From Acetobacteroides hydrogenigenes (GTDB lineage Bacteria; Bacteroidota; Bacteroidia; Bacteroidales; ZOR0009), in contig NZ_SLWB01000001.1 in assembly GCF_004340205.1 (NCBI RefSeq), forward strand, positions 186,001 through 250,000: DNA of 64,000 nt, in the 5' to 3' direction. How positions within the stretch are numbered: the stretch's first letter is position 1; the number at the start of each line of letters is the position of its first letter. Shown piece after piece: positions 26,061-34,557 of the stretch. Position numbers and translations under genes: made by a program. The notes beneath the pieces were generated by a model. The model made no database searches, was not told where the DNA came from, and saw only the letters and a program-made list of their open reading frames with translations.

Positions 26061-26166
26061 CAGAATAAATCTTTAGTTAAACAAGCCATACAATAGCGTA
26101 TAGCAACATCGGAGGGAGCATGCGCGAGCATAGCATTCCCTCATCGGCAAAAGAATTACTGATGAA

Positions 26167-26610
26167 TCAAATTCGAAGCTGTCGAGAAATAGTAAAGATG
26201 ATATCGGACCCCGTAAGCGGACCGACATCGGGTGGCGTATACGACGCATACTGTAGTGGTGCTTCGTTGCCTTGGCTTAATACGGCCACAAAGAGCGCAA
26301 ATGGAACAAGCGTGTAGTCGCTGCTGCCAAACGAAATCTTCTTAATGCTATACGAGAAATCGTCAACAGCGATACCTTTCACCTCCACGTTACAGCATCC
26401 ATCATCCGAAACGGCCTCTGAAGGGGTACCTACTTCGGGATCTTCGTCGCCAGAGCAGCAGCAAGGCTGCCTGTCGTTAATGGAGATATCCTGGGTTCCC
26501 ATCCCTTCGCAGGTGGTAATAAAGGCAACATACCTTCCCGAAAAGGAGAGTGCAACTACCGCTAGCATAACGATAGTAAGGGATGATAGTATGTTCCTAA
26601 TCTTTTTCAT
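26167..26610 (-). CDS. Cys-rich exported protein, HYC_CC_PP-like
   Basis: 147 aa counted from MKKIRNILSSLTIVMLAVVA; the longer open frame reaches into the fabD terminator. An N-terminal hydrophobic segment is followed by Cys34, a Cys-Cys-Cys run at 50-52, Cys-Cys at 72-73 and a late Pro-Pro (YTPPDVG). This spacing recalls the Bacteroidota HYC_CC_PP family that is often found beside TonB receptors, although the HYC part reads TTC here. It is the first gene of the operon with the TonB receptor (107 bp downstream) and HMA protein. Metal binding is plausible. Confidence 0.65.
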   Translation of the reverse strand: MKKIRNILSSLTIVMLAVVALSFSGRYVAFITTCEGMGTQDISINDRQPCCCSGDEDPEVGTPSEAVSDDGCCNVEVKGIAVDDFSYSIKKISFGSSDYTLVPFALFVAVLSQGNEAPLQYASYTPPDVGPLTGSDIIFTISRQLRI

Positions 26611-26755
26611 CGTTGCTGATGCGCCAAATTTATCACTAATACACTCAAATCGGTCAAATGTTGCACCAATCTCCTCAATTCCTTCTCCATTTTTTGATAA
26701 ATTAAGGATAGCAAAGCCTATCAAAAATTGGCAAACGGGGCGCGGATACAAAAAA

Positions 26756-26787
26756 GAAGCGGGCTTCGCAGATGCGAAGCCCGCTTC
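26756..26787 (-). terminator. rho-independent terminator of fabD
   Basis: A perfect 14-bp stem, GAAGCGGGCTTCGC and its complement, with a 4-nt loop. TTTTTTG follows on the minus strand. It starts 23 bp after the fabD stop codon. Confidence 0.9.
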
Positions 26788-26809
26788 CATGTTATTCTAT
26801 TCGCCTGTA

Positions 26810-27694
26810 CTAGAGCGATTGCTTGCTTTCGGCAGGGATATCCTTAGCGATTTTGTTTACCAACCCCTGAAGCACCTTTCCTGGTCCGAGCTCTACGAAC
26901 GAAGAAACGCCATCGGCCACCATGTTCTGAACGGTTTGAGTCCAGCGAACAGGAGCGGTTAGCTGCGCTACCAAGTTCTTCTTAATCTGAGCAGGATCGG
27001 TGTATGGCTTTGCGTCTACGTTTTGGTAAACGGCGCAGATTGGTTGGCTAACGGTTGTTGCCTCGATGGCAGCCTCTAGCTCTACGCGTGCTGGCTCCAT
27101 TAGCGGCGAGTGGAATGCACCACCCACAGGTAGCTTAAGCGCACGCTTTGCTCCGGCAGCCTTTAGCGCCTCGCAAGCAGCATCGATAGCCTCGTTGGCT
27201 CCCGAAATTACCAGCTGTCCTGGGCAGTTGTAGTTGGCAGCAACAACAACACCGTCGATAGAGGCGCATATCTCTTCAACCTTTTCGTCGGCTAGGCCAA
27301 GTACGGCAGCCATGGTCGATGGGTTTAGCTCGCAAGCCTTTTGCATGGCGTTAGCACGAGCCGCCACAAGACGAAGACCATCCTCGAAGCTAAGCGCTCC
27401 GGCAGCAACAAGCGCCGAGAATTCGCCAAGCGAGTGGCCAGCCACCATTTCGGGCTTAAAATCGTCGCCCAACGACTTTGCTAGGATAACCGAGTGAAGG
27501 AAGATGGCAGGTTGGGTAACCTTAGTCTGCTTCAGATCCTCGTCGGTACCGTTAAACATCAAATCGGTTATGCGGAAACCTAAAATTTCATTTGCCTTTT
27601 CGAAAAGTTCCTTTGCTTGGGGCACATTCTCGTACAAGTCCTTGCCCATTCCGACAAACTGAGCACCTTGCCCAGGAAATACATATGCTTTCAT
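26810..27694 (-). CDS. fabD: malonyl-CoA:ACP transacylase
   Basis: Loads malonyl groups on acyl carrier protein for fatty-acid synthesis. At 294 aa the length is normal. The nucleophile elbow is GHSLGEFSALVAAG with Ser88, GQGAQFVGMG is at the N-terminus and the catalytic His is in GGAFHSPLM. It is monocistronic as far as seen: a strong terminator follows and a repeat-rich 500-bp region precedes it. It could also supply malonyl-ACP to the KAS III-like pair 4 kb away, but no direct link is visible. Confidence 0.94.
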   Translation of the reverse strand: MKAYVFPGQGAQFVGMGKDLYENVPQAKELFEKANEILGFRITDLMFNGTDEDLKQTKVTQPAIFLHSVILAKSLGDDFKPEMVAGHSLGEFSALVAAGALSFEDGLRLVAARANAMQKACELNPSTMAAVLGLADEKVEEICASIDGVVVAANYNCPGQLVISGANEAIDAACEALKAAGAKRALKLPVGGAFHSPLMEPARVELEAAIEATTVSQPICAVYQNVDAKPYTDPAQIKKNLVAQLTAPVRWTQTVQNMVADGVSSFVELGPGKVLQGLVNKIAKDIPAESKQSL

Positions 27695-27744
27695 GTGTTT
27701 CGGTTTTTAAAGGTGCAAATATAAGCATTTAGCGGCTCACCCGA

Positions 27745-27882
27745 CAAACTTCGACTCCGCTCAGCTACCAAGCTTCGGCTTTTGCTTTGGCTTCGACTCC
27801 GCTTAGCCACCAGAATCCGATAGCCGAACGGAGCCCCGTGGCTAAGTGGAGCCCGGTGGCCGAGCGGAGCCGAGGCCACCAT
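27745..27882. repeat. dispersed TGAGCGGAGTCGAAG-type elements, direct and inverted
   Basis: ACTTCGACTCCGCTCAGCTACCA (about 27749-27770 on the plus strand) and a second copy ending GCTTAGCCACC (27791-27811) are followed by inverted relatives GTGGCTAAGTGGAGCC (27838-27853) and GGTGGCCGAGCGGAGCCGAG (27855-27874). On the minus strand the core reads CTGAGCGGAGTCGAAG, a repeat type common in many bacterial genomes. The inverted arrangement could fold into a long hairpin. There is no gene here; the region lies upstream of fabD. Confidence 0.7.
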
Positions 27883-28000
27883 GTGCTGTAGCGACAATTG
27901 TTAGATTTTTTTTCGACCTTGGCGGGTTGAGGATGGCGTTTGCCTAATGCCGACAGACAAAGGATCTTCATCAATGCCGAAATGTATAATCGTAGCAGTT

Positions 28001-28106
28001 AATCCCCTCCATTGGAGGCAGGGGGTGGGTTATCTCGCTAAAATCATCATTCTGATTTCAATTTACGTTCTCAACCCACCCCTACCCCTCCCATGGAGGG
28101 GATTAC
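28001..28106. repeat. inverted pair of CCCCTCC/GGAGGGG G-rich elements
   Basis: Two copies of an element with core CCCCTCCAnnGGAGG plus GGGGTGGGTT face each other, 28001-28031 and 28072-28106, with about 40 bp between them. A third copy lies at 29691-29721. Elements of this form are frequent between genes in Bacteroidota. Each copy is itself palindromic, so both a small and a large hairpin are possible. No coding potential. Confidence 0.75.
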
Positions 28107-28196
28107 GTACCATGATTCTAGCATATAGGATATCAACATCGTCCTTTGCTTAATGGCTAAAGTGAGAAGCTTCACCGAACAGCAGCCATTGTTGGG

Positions 28197-28970
28197 CTAA
28201 GCCTCATCGGGTTCCTTCTGTTCGTTAGCCTGCTGTTCTGCAGCCTTCCGCTCCTTGGCCTGCTTCCGCAGCGTCTGCCGGTGCTTGACGGTGGCGCGGT
28301 AGCGCCCTACGATCTCGTTAATGCGGTGCGATAGCGCCAGCAGCTCGGGGCTATCCTCGAACTCCAGCTTCAGGTTAATCAGGCGGAGCAGCTTTTCCAG
28401 GTTCTTGCCAAGGGGCACCGCCTCCTTGTAGGCGGCCACCTTAGGCTTAGCCATCCGCATGGCAAGACGCGCGGCACCGGCATCCTCCACCTCGCGCTGC
28501 CCATCGCGGATATCCTGCAGCCAGGCATCGCACCCAATGGTGCTGATGGCCGCGCGTAGCTCGGCGTTGCGGTCGATCTCTGCCAGAAAATTGGTTACCG
28601 ATGTCGTCTCCTCAATCACAGACTTACTGGCCATCTCATCGCCAAAAGCGTGAAAAGCCTGCACAATGAGCTTTCCGGCAGCCACCCACCGCTCGTCCCG
28701 GCGCTTTAGGCTGCGCTTGGCGTTATACCTTAGAGTCTTCAGCCCCAAATCGCGCAGCGCATCACCCGCCCTCCTCGCCGCGGCAAACTCGGGATGGCTT
28801 AGCCCCAACGATGCCTCCTTTACAGCCTCGAAGTTGGCTTTTATCCGATCGACCAGCGGTTGCAGCTCGGGAACATTGCAAGGGATAGCGTCTAACGCCG
28901 AGATCACCTCTTCGGCAAAGCGATACTTCTCGTTGAGCGAGAGCATGCGAAACATCATGTGCTTTATCAT
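28197..28970 (-). CDS. hypothetical helical protein, DUF6261-like
   Basis: 257 aa counted from MIKHMMFRMLSLNEKYRF; the open frame is 29 codons longer but low-complexity there. The N-terminus, the all-helical make-up and the charged Lys/Glu/Gln tail (KERKAAEQQANEQKEPDEA) fit the DUF6261 family of Bacteroidota as I remember it. No signal or membrane segment is present. GC content is clearly higher than in its flanks. It stands alone between two repeat-rich gaps and its function is unknown. Confidence 0.65.
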   Translation of the reverse strand: MIKHMMFRMLSLNEKYRFAEEVISALDAIPCNVPELQPLVDRIKANFEAVKEASLGLSHPEFAAARRAGDALRDLGLKTLRYNAKRSLKRRDERWVAAGKLIVQAFHAFGDEMASKSVIEETTSVTNFLAEIDRNAELRAAISTIGCDAWLQDIRDGQREVEDAGAARLAMRMAKPKVAAYKEAVPLGKNLEKLLRLINLKLEFEDSPELLALSHRINEIVGRYRATVKHRQTLRKQAKERKAAEQQANEQKEPDEA

Positions 28971-29154
28971 ACCATTCCTTTTTTGGGGGCGTTCACCTAG
29001 CGATGCACCTCTTACAGCTGGCTCGTCTGCTGCACAACCGCCAGCAACGCCTCTCAAAAGGCACCGCTCACGGCAAAACGGGCAGCGATATAGCCTTCAG
29101 CGCACCAAACGGAGGTGCTCTTCTTGAGGAAAAGCTCTTTTCTCCCCTATTTTG

Positions 29155-29410
29155 ATCATTATTTCAGATGAAAGTTATCGAATAAACTTGAATAGGCTAA
29201 CTTTCATGCAAGTAAGTTAGTAAAACAATAGTTAATCTTCAACTTTCATGCAAATTTTCCGTAGATTTAGTAGTTAATCATATTCTTTTGTACATGTATT
29301 TGTTTAAAATAATATTTAATCTAAAACATTACTACATGTATGTCTTATATTATTTTTTAAATCATAGACTTTCATGCATGAAATTTCATGAAAATATTTT
29401 TTAAAGAAGA
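29155..29410. other. AT-rich stretch with repeated TTTCATG palindromes
   Basis: Base composition changes abruptly to strongly AT-rich. ACTTTCATGCA occurs three times on the plus strand (29200-29210, 29242-29252, 29368-29378). Near-complementary TGAAAGT lies at 29169-29175. TTTCATGCATGAAA at 29370-29383 is a perfect 14-bp palindrome, and TTTCATGAAA at 29384-29393 another of 10 bp. TACATGTA occurs twice (about 29292 and 29334). It lies upstream of the DUF6261-like gene read on the minus strand. A protein-binding or regulatory region is plausible. No gene was found in it. Confidence 0.6.
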
Positions 29411-29690
29411 CTTTCAGCTAGAGAGATGGTCCAAAAAGAAAGCTGAAGGGCTTTTCACCTCGAAGAAGGGTTCGAAAAGCACATTTGAAGAGGTTCTCAT
29501 TGCCGTGGTCGCCTCCCCAAAAGGGCGATAAGGGCTTACGCTCGAGCGTACGGGCATCAAAAAAGGAAGCGCAGGGGATTGCTCTCCATGGCAAGCTCCA
29601 TCCTACCGCTTTCAGGCTGTAGCTTGGCGATGTGCCACCCGCCGGCAAAACAGGATAGAGATCAAGGACCAGCGTATAGTTGAAGCTGTT

Positions 29691-29785
29691 TATCCCCTCC
29701 GTGGGAGGGGTAGGGGTGGGTTGGAACGTTATTACCCTCCTCCTGCCCTCCCGCCTAAGCGGGAGAATAACGTGCTGCTATCCGG
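29691..29785. repeat. CCCCTCC/GGAGGGG element plus adjoining inverted repeat
   Basis: 29691-29721 is a third copy of the element seen at 28001-28106 (CCCCTCCGTGGGAGGGGTAGG). It is followed by an inverted repeat in which AACGTTATT near 29726 pairs with AATAACGT near 29767. A CTCCCGC-CTAA-GCGGGAG hairpin lies inside it (about 29748-29765). The stretch from 29416 to 29690 holds no gene that I can support. Confidence 0.6.
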
Positions 29786-29854
29786 CGTTTATCTGTTGAA
29801 TTAAATCTTAGCTCGACGGCTATGGGCAAACACCCCCGCGTACGAGCACAAAAA

Positions 29855-29881
29855 AGGCTGCCTGCAGGTAGCAGGCAGCCT
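29855..29881 (-). terminator. rho-independent terminator of the korA-korB operon
   Basis: A perfect 11-bp stem, AGGCTGCCTGC and its complement, with a 5-nt loop. TTTTTTGTG follows on the minus strand. It lies 29 bp after the korB stop codon. Confidence 0.88.
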
Positions 29882-29909
29882 CTTCAGCATATTATTTCAT
29901 TAGCAAAGG

Positions 29910-30947
29910 CTATTCAACCTCCCAGGTATCGCCGCTACGAAGCAGCTCGTCCATGCTATGGATTTTAGCGTTCTTCATCACATCGAGCACCTGATCGCGC
30001 ACGTTATCGTCGTAGGTCGAATCCTTAACCGCACGGATCACGCCTAGGGCAACAGGAAGCTCAGGAGCCTTCATGTTAACCAGCATCATGTGGATTCCGG
30101 GGTTTGGATTCTTGGCGTTGTGCACTAGGATATCCTTTTCGGTGATGCCGTTTTCGCCCAGCTTAACCACCTTTAGGTTCATGTTTTCGACATCAAGAAC
30201 CAGACCCTTGTCCTTATTCTTGCCGAAGATCATGGGCTCGCCGTGGCGAAGGACGATGGTTCTATCCTCGCGCACCTCCCTGTCAACAAATCCGGCGTGC
30301 GTTCCATCGTTAAAGATCACGCAGTTCTGAAGCACCTCAACTACCGATGTTCCGTCGTGCTTAGCGGCGGCCACCATGCAGTCCTTGGTAAGGGCAACCT
30401 CTACGTCGAGCGAACGAGCGAAGAAGGTACCGCGTGCGCCAAGAACGATTTCGCCGGGCATGAATGGGTGCTCAACGGTTCCAAATGGCGAAGTTTTGGT
30501 GATGATACCCAGCTTCGATGTTGGCGAGTACTGTCCCTTTGTAAGACCGTAAATCTCGTTATTGAAAAGGATGATGTTGATGTCGATGTTACGACGAACG
30601 GCGTGGATGAAGTGGTTACCACCAATGGCAAGGGCATCGCCATCGCCGGTGATCTCCCAAACCGATAGCTTAGGGTTGGCCACCTTAACGCCGGTTGCAA
30701 TTGCCGCAGCACGACCGTGGATGCTGTGGAAACCGTAGGTGTTCATGTAGTAGGGGAAGCGCGAAGAGCAGCCAATACCCGAAACAAAGGTGAAGCGTTC
30801 CTTGGTATAGTTAAGCGCCTCGGCCACCTCTGGCAACGCCTTTTGAACTGAGGCTAGAATAGCATGGTCGCCGCAACCTGGGCACCATCTTACCTCTTGA
30901 TCGCTCTTAAAATCTTGGGCTGTATACTTATTGCATAATTCTGACAT
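29910..30947 (-). CDS. korB: 2-oxoacid:ferredoxin oxidoreductase, beta subunit (probably 2-oxoglutarate)
   Basis: 345 aa, thiamine-diphosphate-binding subunit. The N-terminal WCPGCGDHAIL carries the conserved CPGCG. The cofactor site is seen as GDGDALAIGGNHFIHAVRRN followed by NNEIYGLTKGQYSPTS. With the alpha subunit it oxidises a 2-oxoacid plus CoA to acyl-CoA and CO2 and reduces ferredoxin, as in the anaerobic TCA branch. The N-terminal sequence and the fused partner favour the 2-oxoglutarate type, but substrate choice is not proven by sequence. It starts 2 bp after the alpha gene. Confidence 0.9.
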   Translation of the reverse strand: MSELCNKYTAQDFKSDQEVRWCPGCGDHAILASVQKALPEVAEALNYTKERFTFVSGIGCSSRFPYYMNTYGFHSIHGRAAAIATGVKVANPKLSVWEITGDGDALAIGGNHFIHAVRRNIDINIILFNNEIYGLTKGQYSPTSKLGIITKTSPFGTVEHPFMPGEIVLGARGTFFARSLDVEVALTKDCMVAAAKHDGTSVVEVLQNCVIFNDGTHAGFVDREVREDRTIVLRHGEPMIFGKNKDKGLVLDVENMNLKVVKLGENGITEKDILVHNAKNPNPGIHMMLVNMKAPELPVALGVIRAVKDSTYDDNVRDQVLDVMKNAKIHSMDELLRSGDTWEVE

Positions 30948-30949
30948 GG

Positions 30950-32797
30950 CTATTTACCCTCCAATACTTCGTTAAACTTATCAACCAACTCAACTACCGA
31001 GAATGGCAATCCTTGAACCTTATTGAACTGCAGGTACTCAAACTCCTGGAAGTTCATGCGAAGGTGGTTGGCAAATTGTCCCATATTCAGCTCGCAAACG
31101 ATAATCTTCTTGTAGCTCTTAAGAATATCCTTAGTGTTGCGAGGAAGTGGGTTGATGTAGCTGAAGTGGGCCAAGCTAATGCTCTTGCCCTGATTGCGCA
31201 TCTCCTTAACAGCCGAGTAAAGGTGACCGTAGGTTCCTCCCCAGCCAACAACAAGAAGATCGCCTTCCTTATCGCCGAACACCTCCTGCTCAGGAATATA
31301 GTCGGCAACCTTGGCAACCTTAGCAGCACGAACGTCAACCATCTTTTGGTGGTTAATTGGGTCGTGCGATACGGTTCCCTTCAGGAAGTCCTTCTCCAGA
31401 CCACCAACGCGGTGCTCCAATCCTGGAGTTCCAGGAACAGCCCAACGGCGGCTAAGCTTTTCGTCGCGCTTGTATGGCAGGTAGTCGGTATCTCCGGCAG
31501 CAACAATTGGTGGGTTGATAGCAGGATAGTCGCTCATGCTTGGGATGCGCCAAGGCTGCGATCCGTTGGCAATAAAGCCATCGGTAAGCAGCATAACGGG
31601 CGTCATGTGCTCGAGGGCAATCTTACTAGCGTGGAACGCGTAGTGGAAGCAGTTCGATGGGGTGCTGGCAGCAACCACCACCATTGGAGCCTCACCGTTA
31701 CGTCCCCAAAGCGCCTGCATTAGGTCCGACTGCTCGGTTTTTGTAGGAAGACCGGTAGATGGACCTCCACGTTGTACGTCGACAATAACCAAAGGAAGTT
31801 CGGTCATAACCGCCAAGCCAAGGGCTTCCGACTTAAGCGACAAGCCTGGGCCCGAAGTGGTGGTAACCGCAAAATCGCCGGCAAAAGCAGCACCAATAGA
31901 GGTACAGATACCCGCAATTTCGTCTTCGGCCTGAAGAGTCTTAACGCCTAGATCCTTTCTCTTAGCCAGCTCCTGAAGAATATCGGTAGCAGGGGTAATA
32001 GGGTAAGAACCACAGAAGAGCTCGCGTCCCGATTTCTCGGCGGCAGCAATAAGCCCCCATGCGGTAGCAGTATTACCATTTATATTACGGTAAGTTCCTT
32101 TTTCGCGAACAGCAGGAGCAACCTTGTAGGTATTAGCAATAGCGTGGGTATTTGCTGCATAGTCGAAACCAGCTTGAAGCACCTTCTTGTTGGCCTCAAT
32201 AATCTCGGGTTTCTTCTTAAACTTAACCTCGTAGTACTTTTCGGTAAAGTTCAGCGGACGGCTAAACATGCAGTAGCAGATTCCAAGGGCAAACATGTTC
32301 TTGCTACGAATGACGCTCTTATTGTCCAATCCGGAATCCTTTAAGGCTTCCTTGGTAAGCGAAGTGATTGGGGCAAAAACAACGACAAAATCCTCCAGCT
32401 TAAGCTCGGCAATCGGATCGGTTGTTGTAAATCCAGCACGTTGTAACCCTTTTTCGCTAAATGCATCAGCATCTAGAATAATTGTTCCGCCTCTTTTGGT
32501 CCACTTAGCGTTTGCCTTAAGTGCAGCAGGATTCATCGCCACTAGCACATCGCAAAAGTCGCCAGGAGTAGCAACAGGATGGCTTCCGAAGTGAACTTGG
32601 AAACCCGACACACCCGCTACAGTACCCTGTGGAGCACGAATCTCAGCAGGATAATCAGGAAAGGTTGATACACCATTTCCTAAAAGAGCAGAGGTTTCAG
32701 AGAACAATGTTCCTGTAAGCTGCATTCCATCGCCCGAGTCGCCTGAAAACCGGATAACCACGTCTTCCAACTCTAAGCATCTTTCCTTTGCATCCAT
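30950..32797 (-). CDS. korA: 2-oxoacid:ferredoxin oxidoreductase, fused gamma-alpha subunit
   Basis: 615 aa. Residues 1 to about 200 are the gamma (CoA-associated) domain (VIRFSGDSGDGMQLTG, YPAEIRAPQGTVAGVSGFQ). From about 230 comes the alpha pyrimidine-binding domain (YPITPATDILQELAKR, ATTTSGPGLSLKSEALGLA, QRGGPSTGLPTKTEQSDL), and then a transketolase C-terminal-like domain. This gamma-alpha fusion is the normal layout of the 2-oxoglutarate enzyme in Bacteroidota. No separate delta ferredoxin subunit is encoded nearby. It is the first gene of a two-gene operon. Confidence 0.92.
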   Translation of the reverse strand: MDAKERCLELEDVVIRFSGDSGDGMQLTGTLFSETSALLGNGVSTFPDYPAEIRAPQGTVAGVSGFQVHFGSHPVATPGDFCDVLVAMNPAALKANAKWTKRGGTIILDADAFSEKGLQRAGFTTTDPIAELKLEDFVVVFAPITSLTKEALKDSGLDNKSVIRSKNMFALGICYCMFSRPLNFTEKYYEVKFKKKPEIIEANKKVLQAGFDYAANTHAIANTYKVAPAVREKGTYRNINGNTATAWGLIAAAEKSGRELFCGSYPITPATDILQELAKRKDLGVKTLQAEDEIAGICTSIGAAFAGDFAVTTTSGPGLSLKSEALGLAVMTELPLVIVDVQRGGPSTGLPTKTEQSDLMQALWGRNGEAPMVVVAASTPSNCFHYAFHASKIALEHMTPVMLLTDGFIANGSQPWRIPSMSDYPAINPPIVAAGDTDYLPYKRDEKLSRRWAVPGTPGLEHRVGGLEKDFLKGTVSHDPINHQKMVDVRAAKVAKVADYIPEQEVFGDKEGDLLVVGWGGTYGHLYSAVKEMRNQGKSISLAHFSYINPLPRNTKDILKSYKKIIVCELNMGQFANHLRMNFQEFEYLQFNKVQGLPFSVVELVDKFNEVLEGK

Positions 32798-32859
32798 AAT
32801 TTTTTCTTTTAGGTCAGCATGCTGCTTCTACAGCACTTACTAGTCTCGTTTTGAAAACC

Positions 32860-32867
32860 AAATATAG
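32860..32867 (-). promoter_or_regulatory. -7 box candidate for korA-korB
   Basis: TATATTTG on the minus strand matches TAnnTTTG exactly and lies 63 bp upstream of the korA start. I do not find a TTTG at the right -33 distance, so the assignment is weak. The remaining gap to 33137 is AT-rich and holds no gene. Confidence 0.35.
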
Positions 32868-33136
32868 ATTTTTCCTGTGGCAAAATTAGTTATTTTGAAA
32901 TACCTGCCTCGCTTTATTTCATTTTTTTATCAAGCGAAACAAAAACTCACTCAAATGAAAGTCAAAGAACAGCATTTAGTTACATTTTATCACATAACAG
33001 AACCTGTTTCTTAACATACTTAGCTTTACCAAATACGAAACCACCCAATTGTTAGATGCAAGCAAACATGCAATAGAACATAGTTTAACGAATCCTTTTT
33101 TTGATTAAAACGACAACATTTCCTCAACGGTACTGC

Positions 33137-33144
33137 TACCTTTG
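33137..33144 (+). promoter_or_regulatory. -7 box candidate for the carbonic-anhydrase-like gene
   Basis: TACCTTTG fits the TAnnTTTG consensus and lies 23 bp before the ATG at 33168. That leaves a short leader of roughly 15 nt. No clear -33 box at 19-21 bp spacing was seen. Confidence 0.45.
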
Positions 33145-33167
33145 CCCTACAATAAAAATCGAAGAAT

Positions 33168-33689
33168 ATGCCTTACATCAGATCGGTTAGGGGATACACC
33201 CCATCCATTGGAGAGAATTGCTTTATTGCCGAAAACGCCACCATTGTTGGCGAGGTTACCATAGGAAAGGACTGCAGCATCTGGTTCAATGCCGTACTTC
33301 GCGGCGATGTAAATACGATAACCATTGGCAACAAGGTAAACATCCAAGACGGCTCCGTACTCCACTGCCTCTACGAAAAGTCAAAAATACACATTGGCGA
33401 CAACGTATCGATTGGACACAACGTTACCATACACGGGGCAACCATAAAAGATAACGTGCTACTCGGCATGGGCAGCACCATTCTAGACGGTGCCGTAATT
33501 GGAGAGAATAGCATTATTGCAGCTAACGCCCTTGTTTTAAGCAACACCATCATAGAGCCAGGAAGCATCTATGCAGGAGTTCCTGCGAAGTTCGTAAAGA
33601 AGGTTGATCCAGAGCAAACAAAAGAGATGATCAACAAAATAGCGAACAACTACCTGATGTACGCCAGCTGGTACAAGGACGAGGAGTAA
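33168..33689 (+). CDS. gamma-carbonic anhydrase family protein
   Basis: 173 aa, left-handed beta-helix of hexapeptide repeats (IVGEVTIGKDCSIWFNAVLRGD, then VNIQDGSVLHC, GATIKDNVLLGMGSTILDGAVIG). The three zinc-ligand histidines of the gamma class are present as His66 (VLHC), His84 (IGHN) and His89 (TIHG). Related proteins such as YrdA and PaaY bind zinc, but not all show carbonic anhydrase activity. It converges on murI with a single base between the stop codons. Confidence 0.88.
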   Translation: MPYIRSVRGYTPSIGENCFIAENATIVGEVTIGKDCSIWFNAVLRGDVNTITIGNKVNIQDGSVLHCLYEKSKIHIGDNVSIGHNVTIHGATIKDNVLLGMGSTILDGAVIGENSIIAANALVLSNTIIEPGSIYAGVPAKFVKKVDPEQTKEMINKIANNYLMYASWYKDEE

Positions 33690-33690
33690 C

Positions 33691-34491
33691 CTAAAGCGTG
33701 AAATTTTCTTCGAGAGCTACCTTTGCCGTATCAACGTGCAAAACCTCTTCAAGCAGCGTTTTCATCGTCGAAGAAGTTCCGCTAGAGTAGAAATAGTATT
33801 TTGGAGCATCGGTATCCGAAGCCTTTAGGTGCTGATCCTCCAAAATATCGTTTACTCGCCGAGCAATTGCAGGAGCCGGATCGATAATGGTAACGCCTTC
33901 TCCTGCTATCCTATCAACCAAGGGCCGGAAAAAGGGGTAATGGGTGCATCCAAGAACGATATGGTCTGCCCCCCTTTTAATCATGGGCTGAACATACTTT
34001 TTTAGAAGTTCCTCGGCCTTCGGGCTATACTGCTCGCCATTCTCGACCAGCTCCACCAACCCCGTACCAACCTGCTTAACCACCTTAATATCGGAGGCAT
34101 ACCTTTCGGTTGTAGCCCTAAACAAACGACCACCAAGCGTTCCTGCCGTTGCTAAAATACCAACGCATTTGGTTTTGGTTAGAATCGCAGCGGGCTTTAC
34201 CGCTGGCTCCATTCCTACAAATGGCAAGTTGTAGCTTGCCCTCAAGTAGTCAATTGCTGCAGCTGTTGCAGTATTACAGGCAACAACAACCAGTTTAACC
34301 CCTTTCGATACAAAAAACTTTACAATAGCATCCGAAAGATCAACCACCTCCTTTTGGCTTTTAGGACCATAAGGACAGTTTGCGTTATCAGCATAGTAAA
34401 TTATATCCTCGTTGGGAAGTAGCGCAGCAATCTCTTTCCATACCGAAAGACCTCCAACGCCAGAATCAAAAACACCGATGGGCTGTTTCAT
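33691..34491 (-). CDS. murI: glutamate racemase
   Basis: Makes D-glutamate for peptidoglycan. 266 aa counted from MKQPIGVFDSGVGG; 12 codons of open frame upstream were excluded because they cover the terminator region. The two catalytic cysteines are Cys72 (VVACNTAT) and Cys182 (VLGCTHYPF), and the N-terminal FDSGVGGLS is typical. It lies downstream of the bamA-skp-skp run on the same strand but beyond a terminator, so it likely has its own promoter. Confidence 0.93.
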   Translation of the reverse strand: MKQPIGVFDSGVGGLSVWKEIAALLPNEDIIYYADNANCPYGPKSQKEVVDLSDAIVKFFVSKGVKLVVVACNTATAAAIDYLRASYNLPFVGMEPAVKPAAILTKTKCVGILATAGTLGGRLFRATTERYASDIKVVKQVGTGLVELVENGEQYSPKAEELLKKYVQPMIKRGADHIVLGCTHYPFFRPLVDRIAGEGVTIIDPAPAIARRVNDILEDQHLKASDTDAPKYYFYSSGTSSTMKTLLEEVLHVDTAKVALEENFTL

Positions 34492-34514
34492 TTTCGAACT
34501 TCTAGTAACAAAAA

Positions 34515-34537
34515 AAGCCACCTGCAAAAGGTGGCTT
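34515..34537 (-). terminator. rho-independent terminator after the bamA-skp-skp genes
   Basis: A 9-bp stem, AAGCCACCT and its complement, with a 5-nt loop. On the minus strand TTTTTTTG follows. It sits between the last Skp-like gene and murI. Confidence 0.82.
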
Positions 34538-34557
34538 AAAGGTATAAAATATCCTTC

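Noticed and set aside
29418-29648. A 76-residue minus-strand protein
   Set aside because: No recognisable features, start context or conserved neighbour. Kept only as a low-interest remnant.
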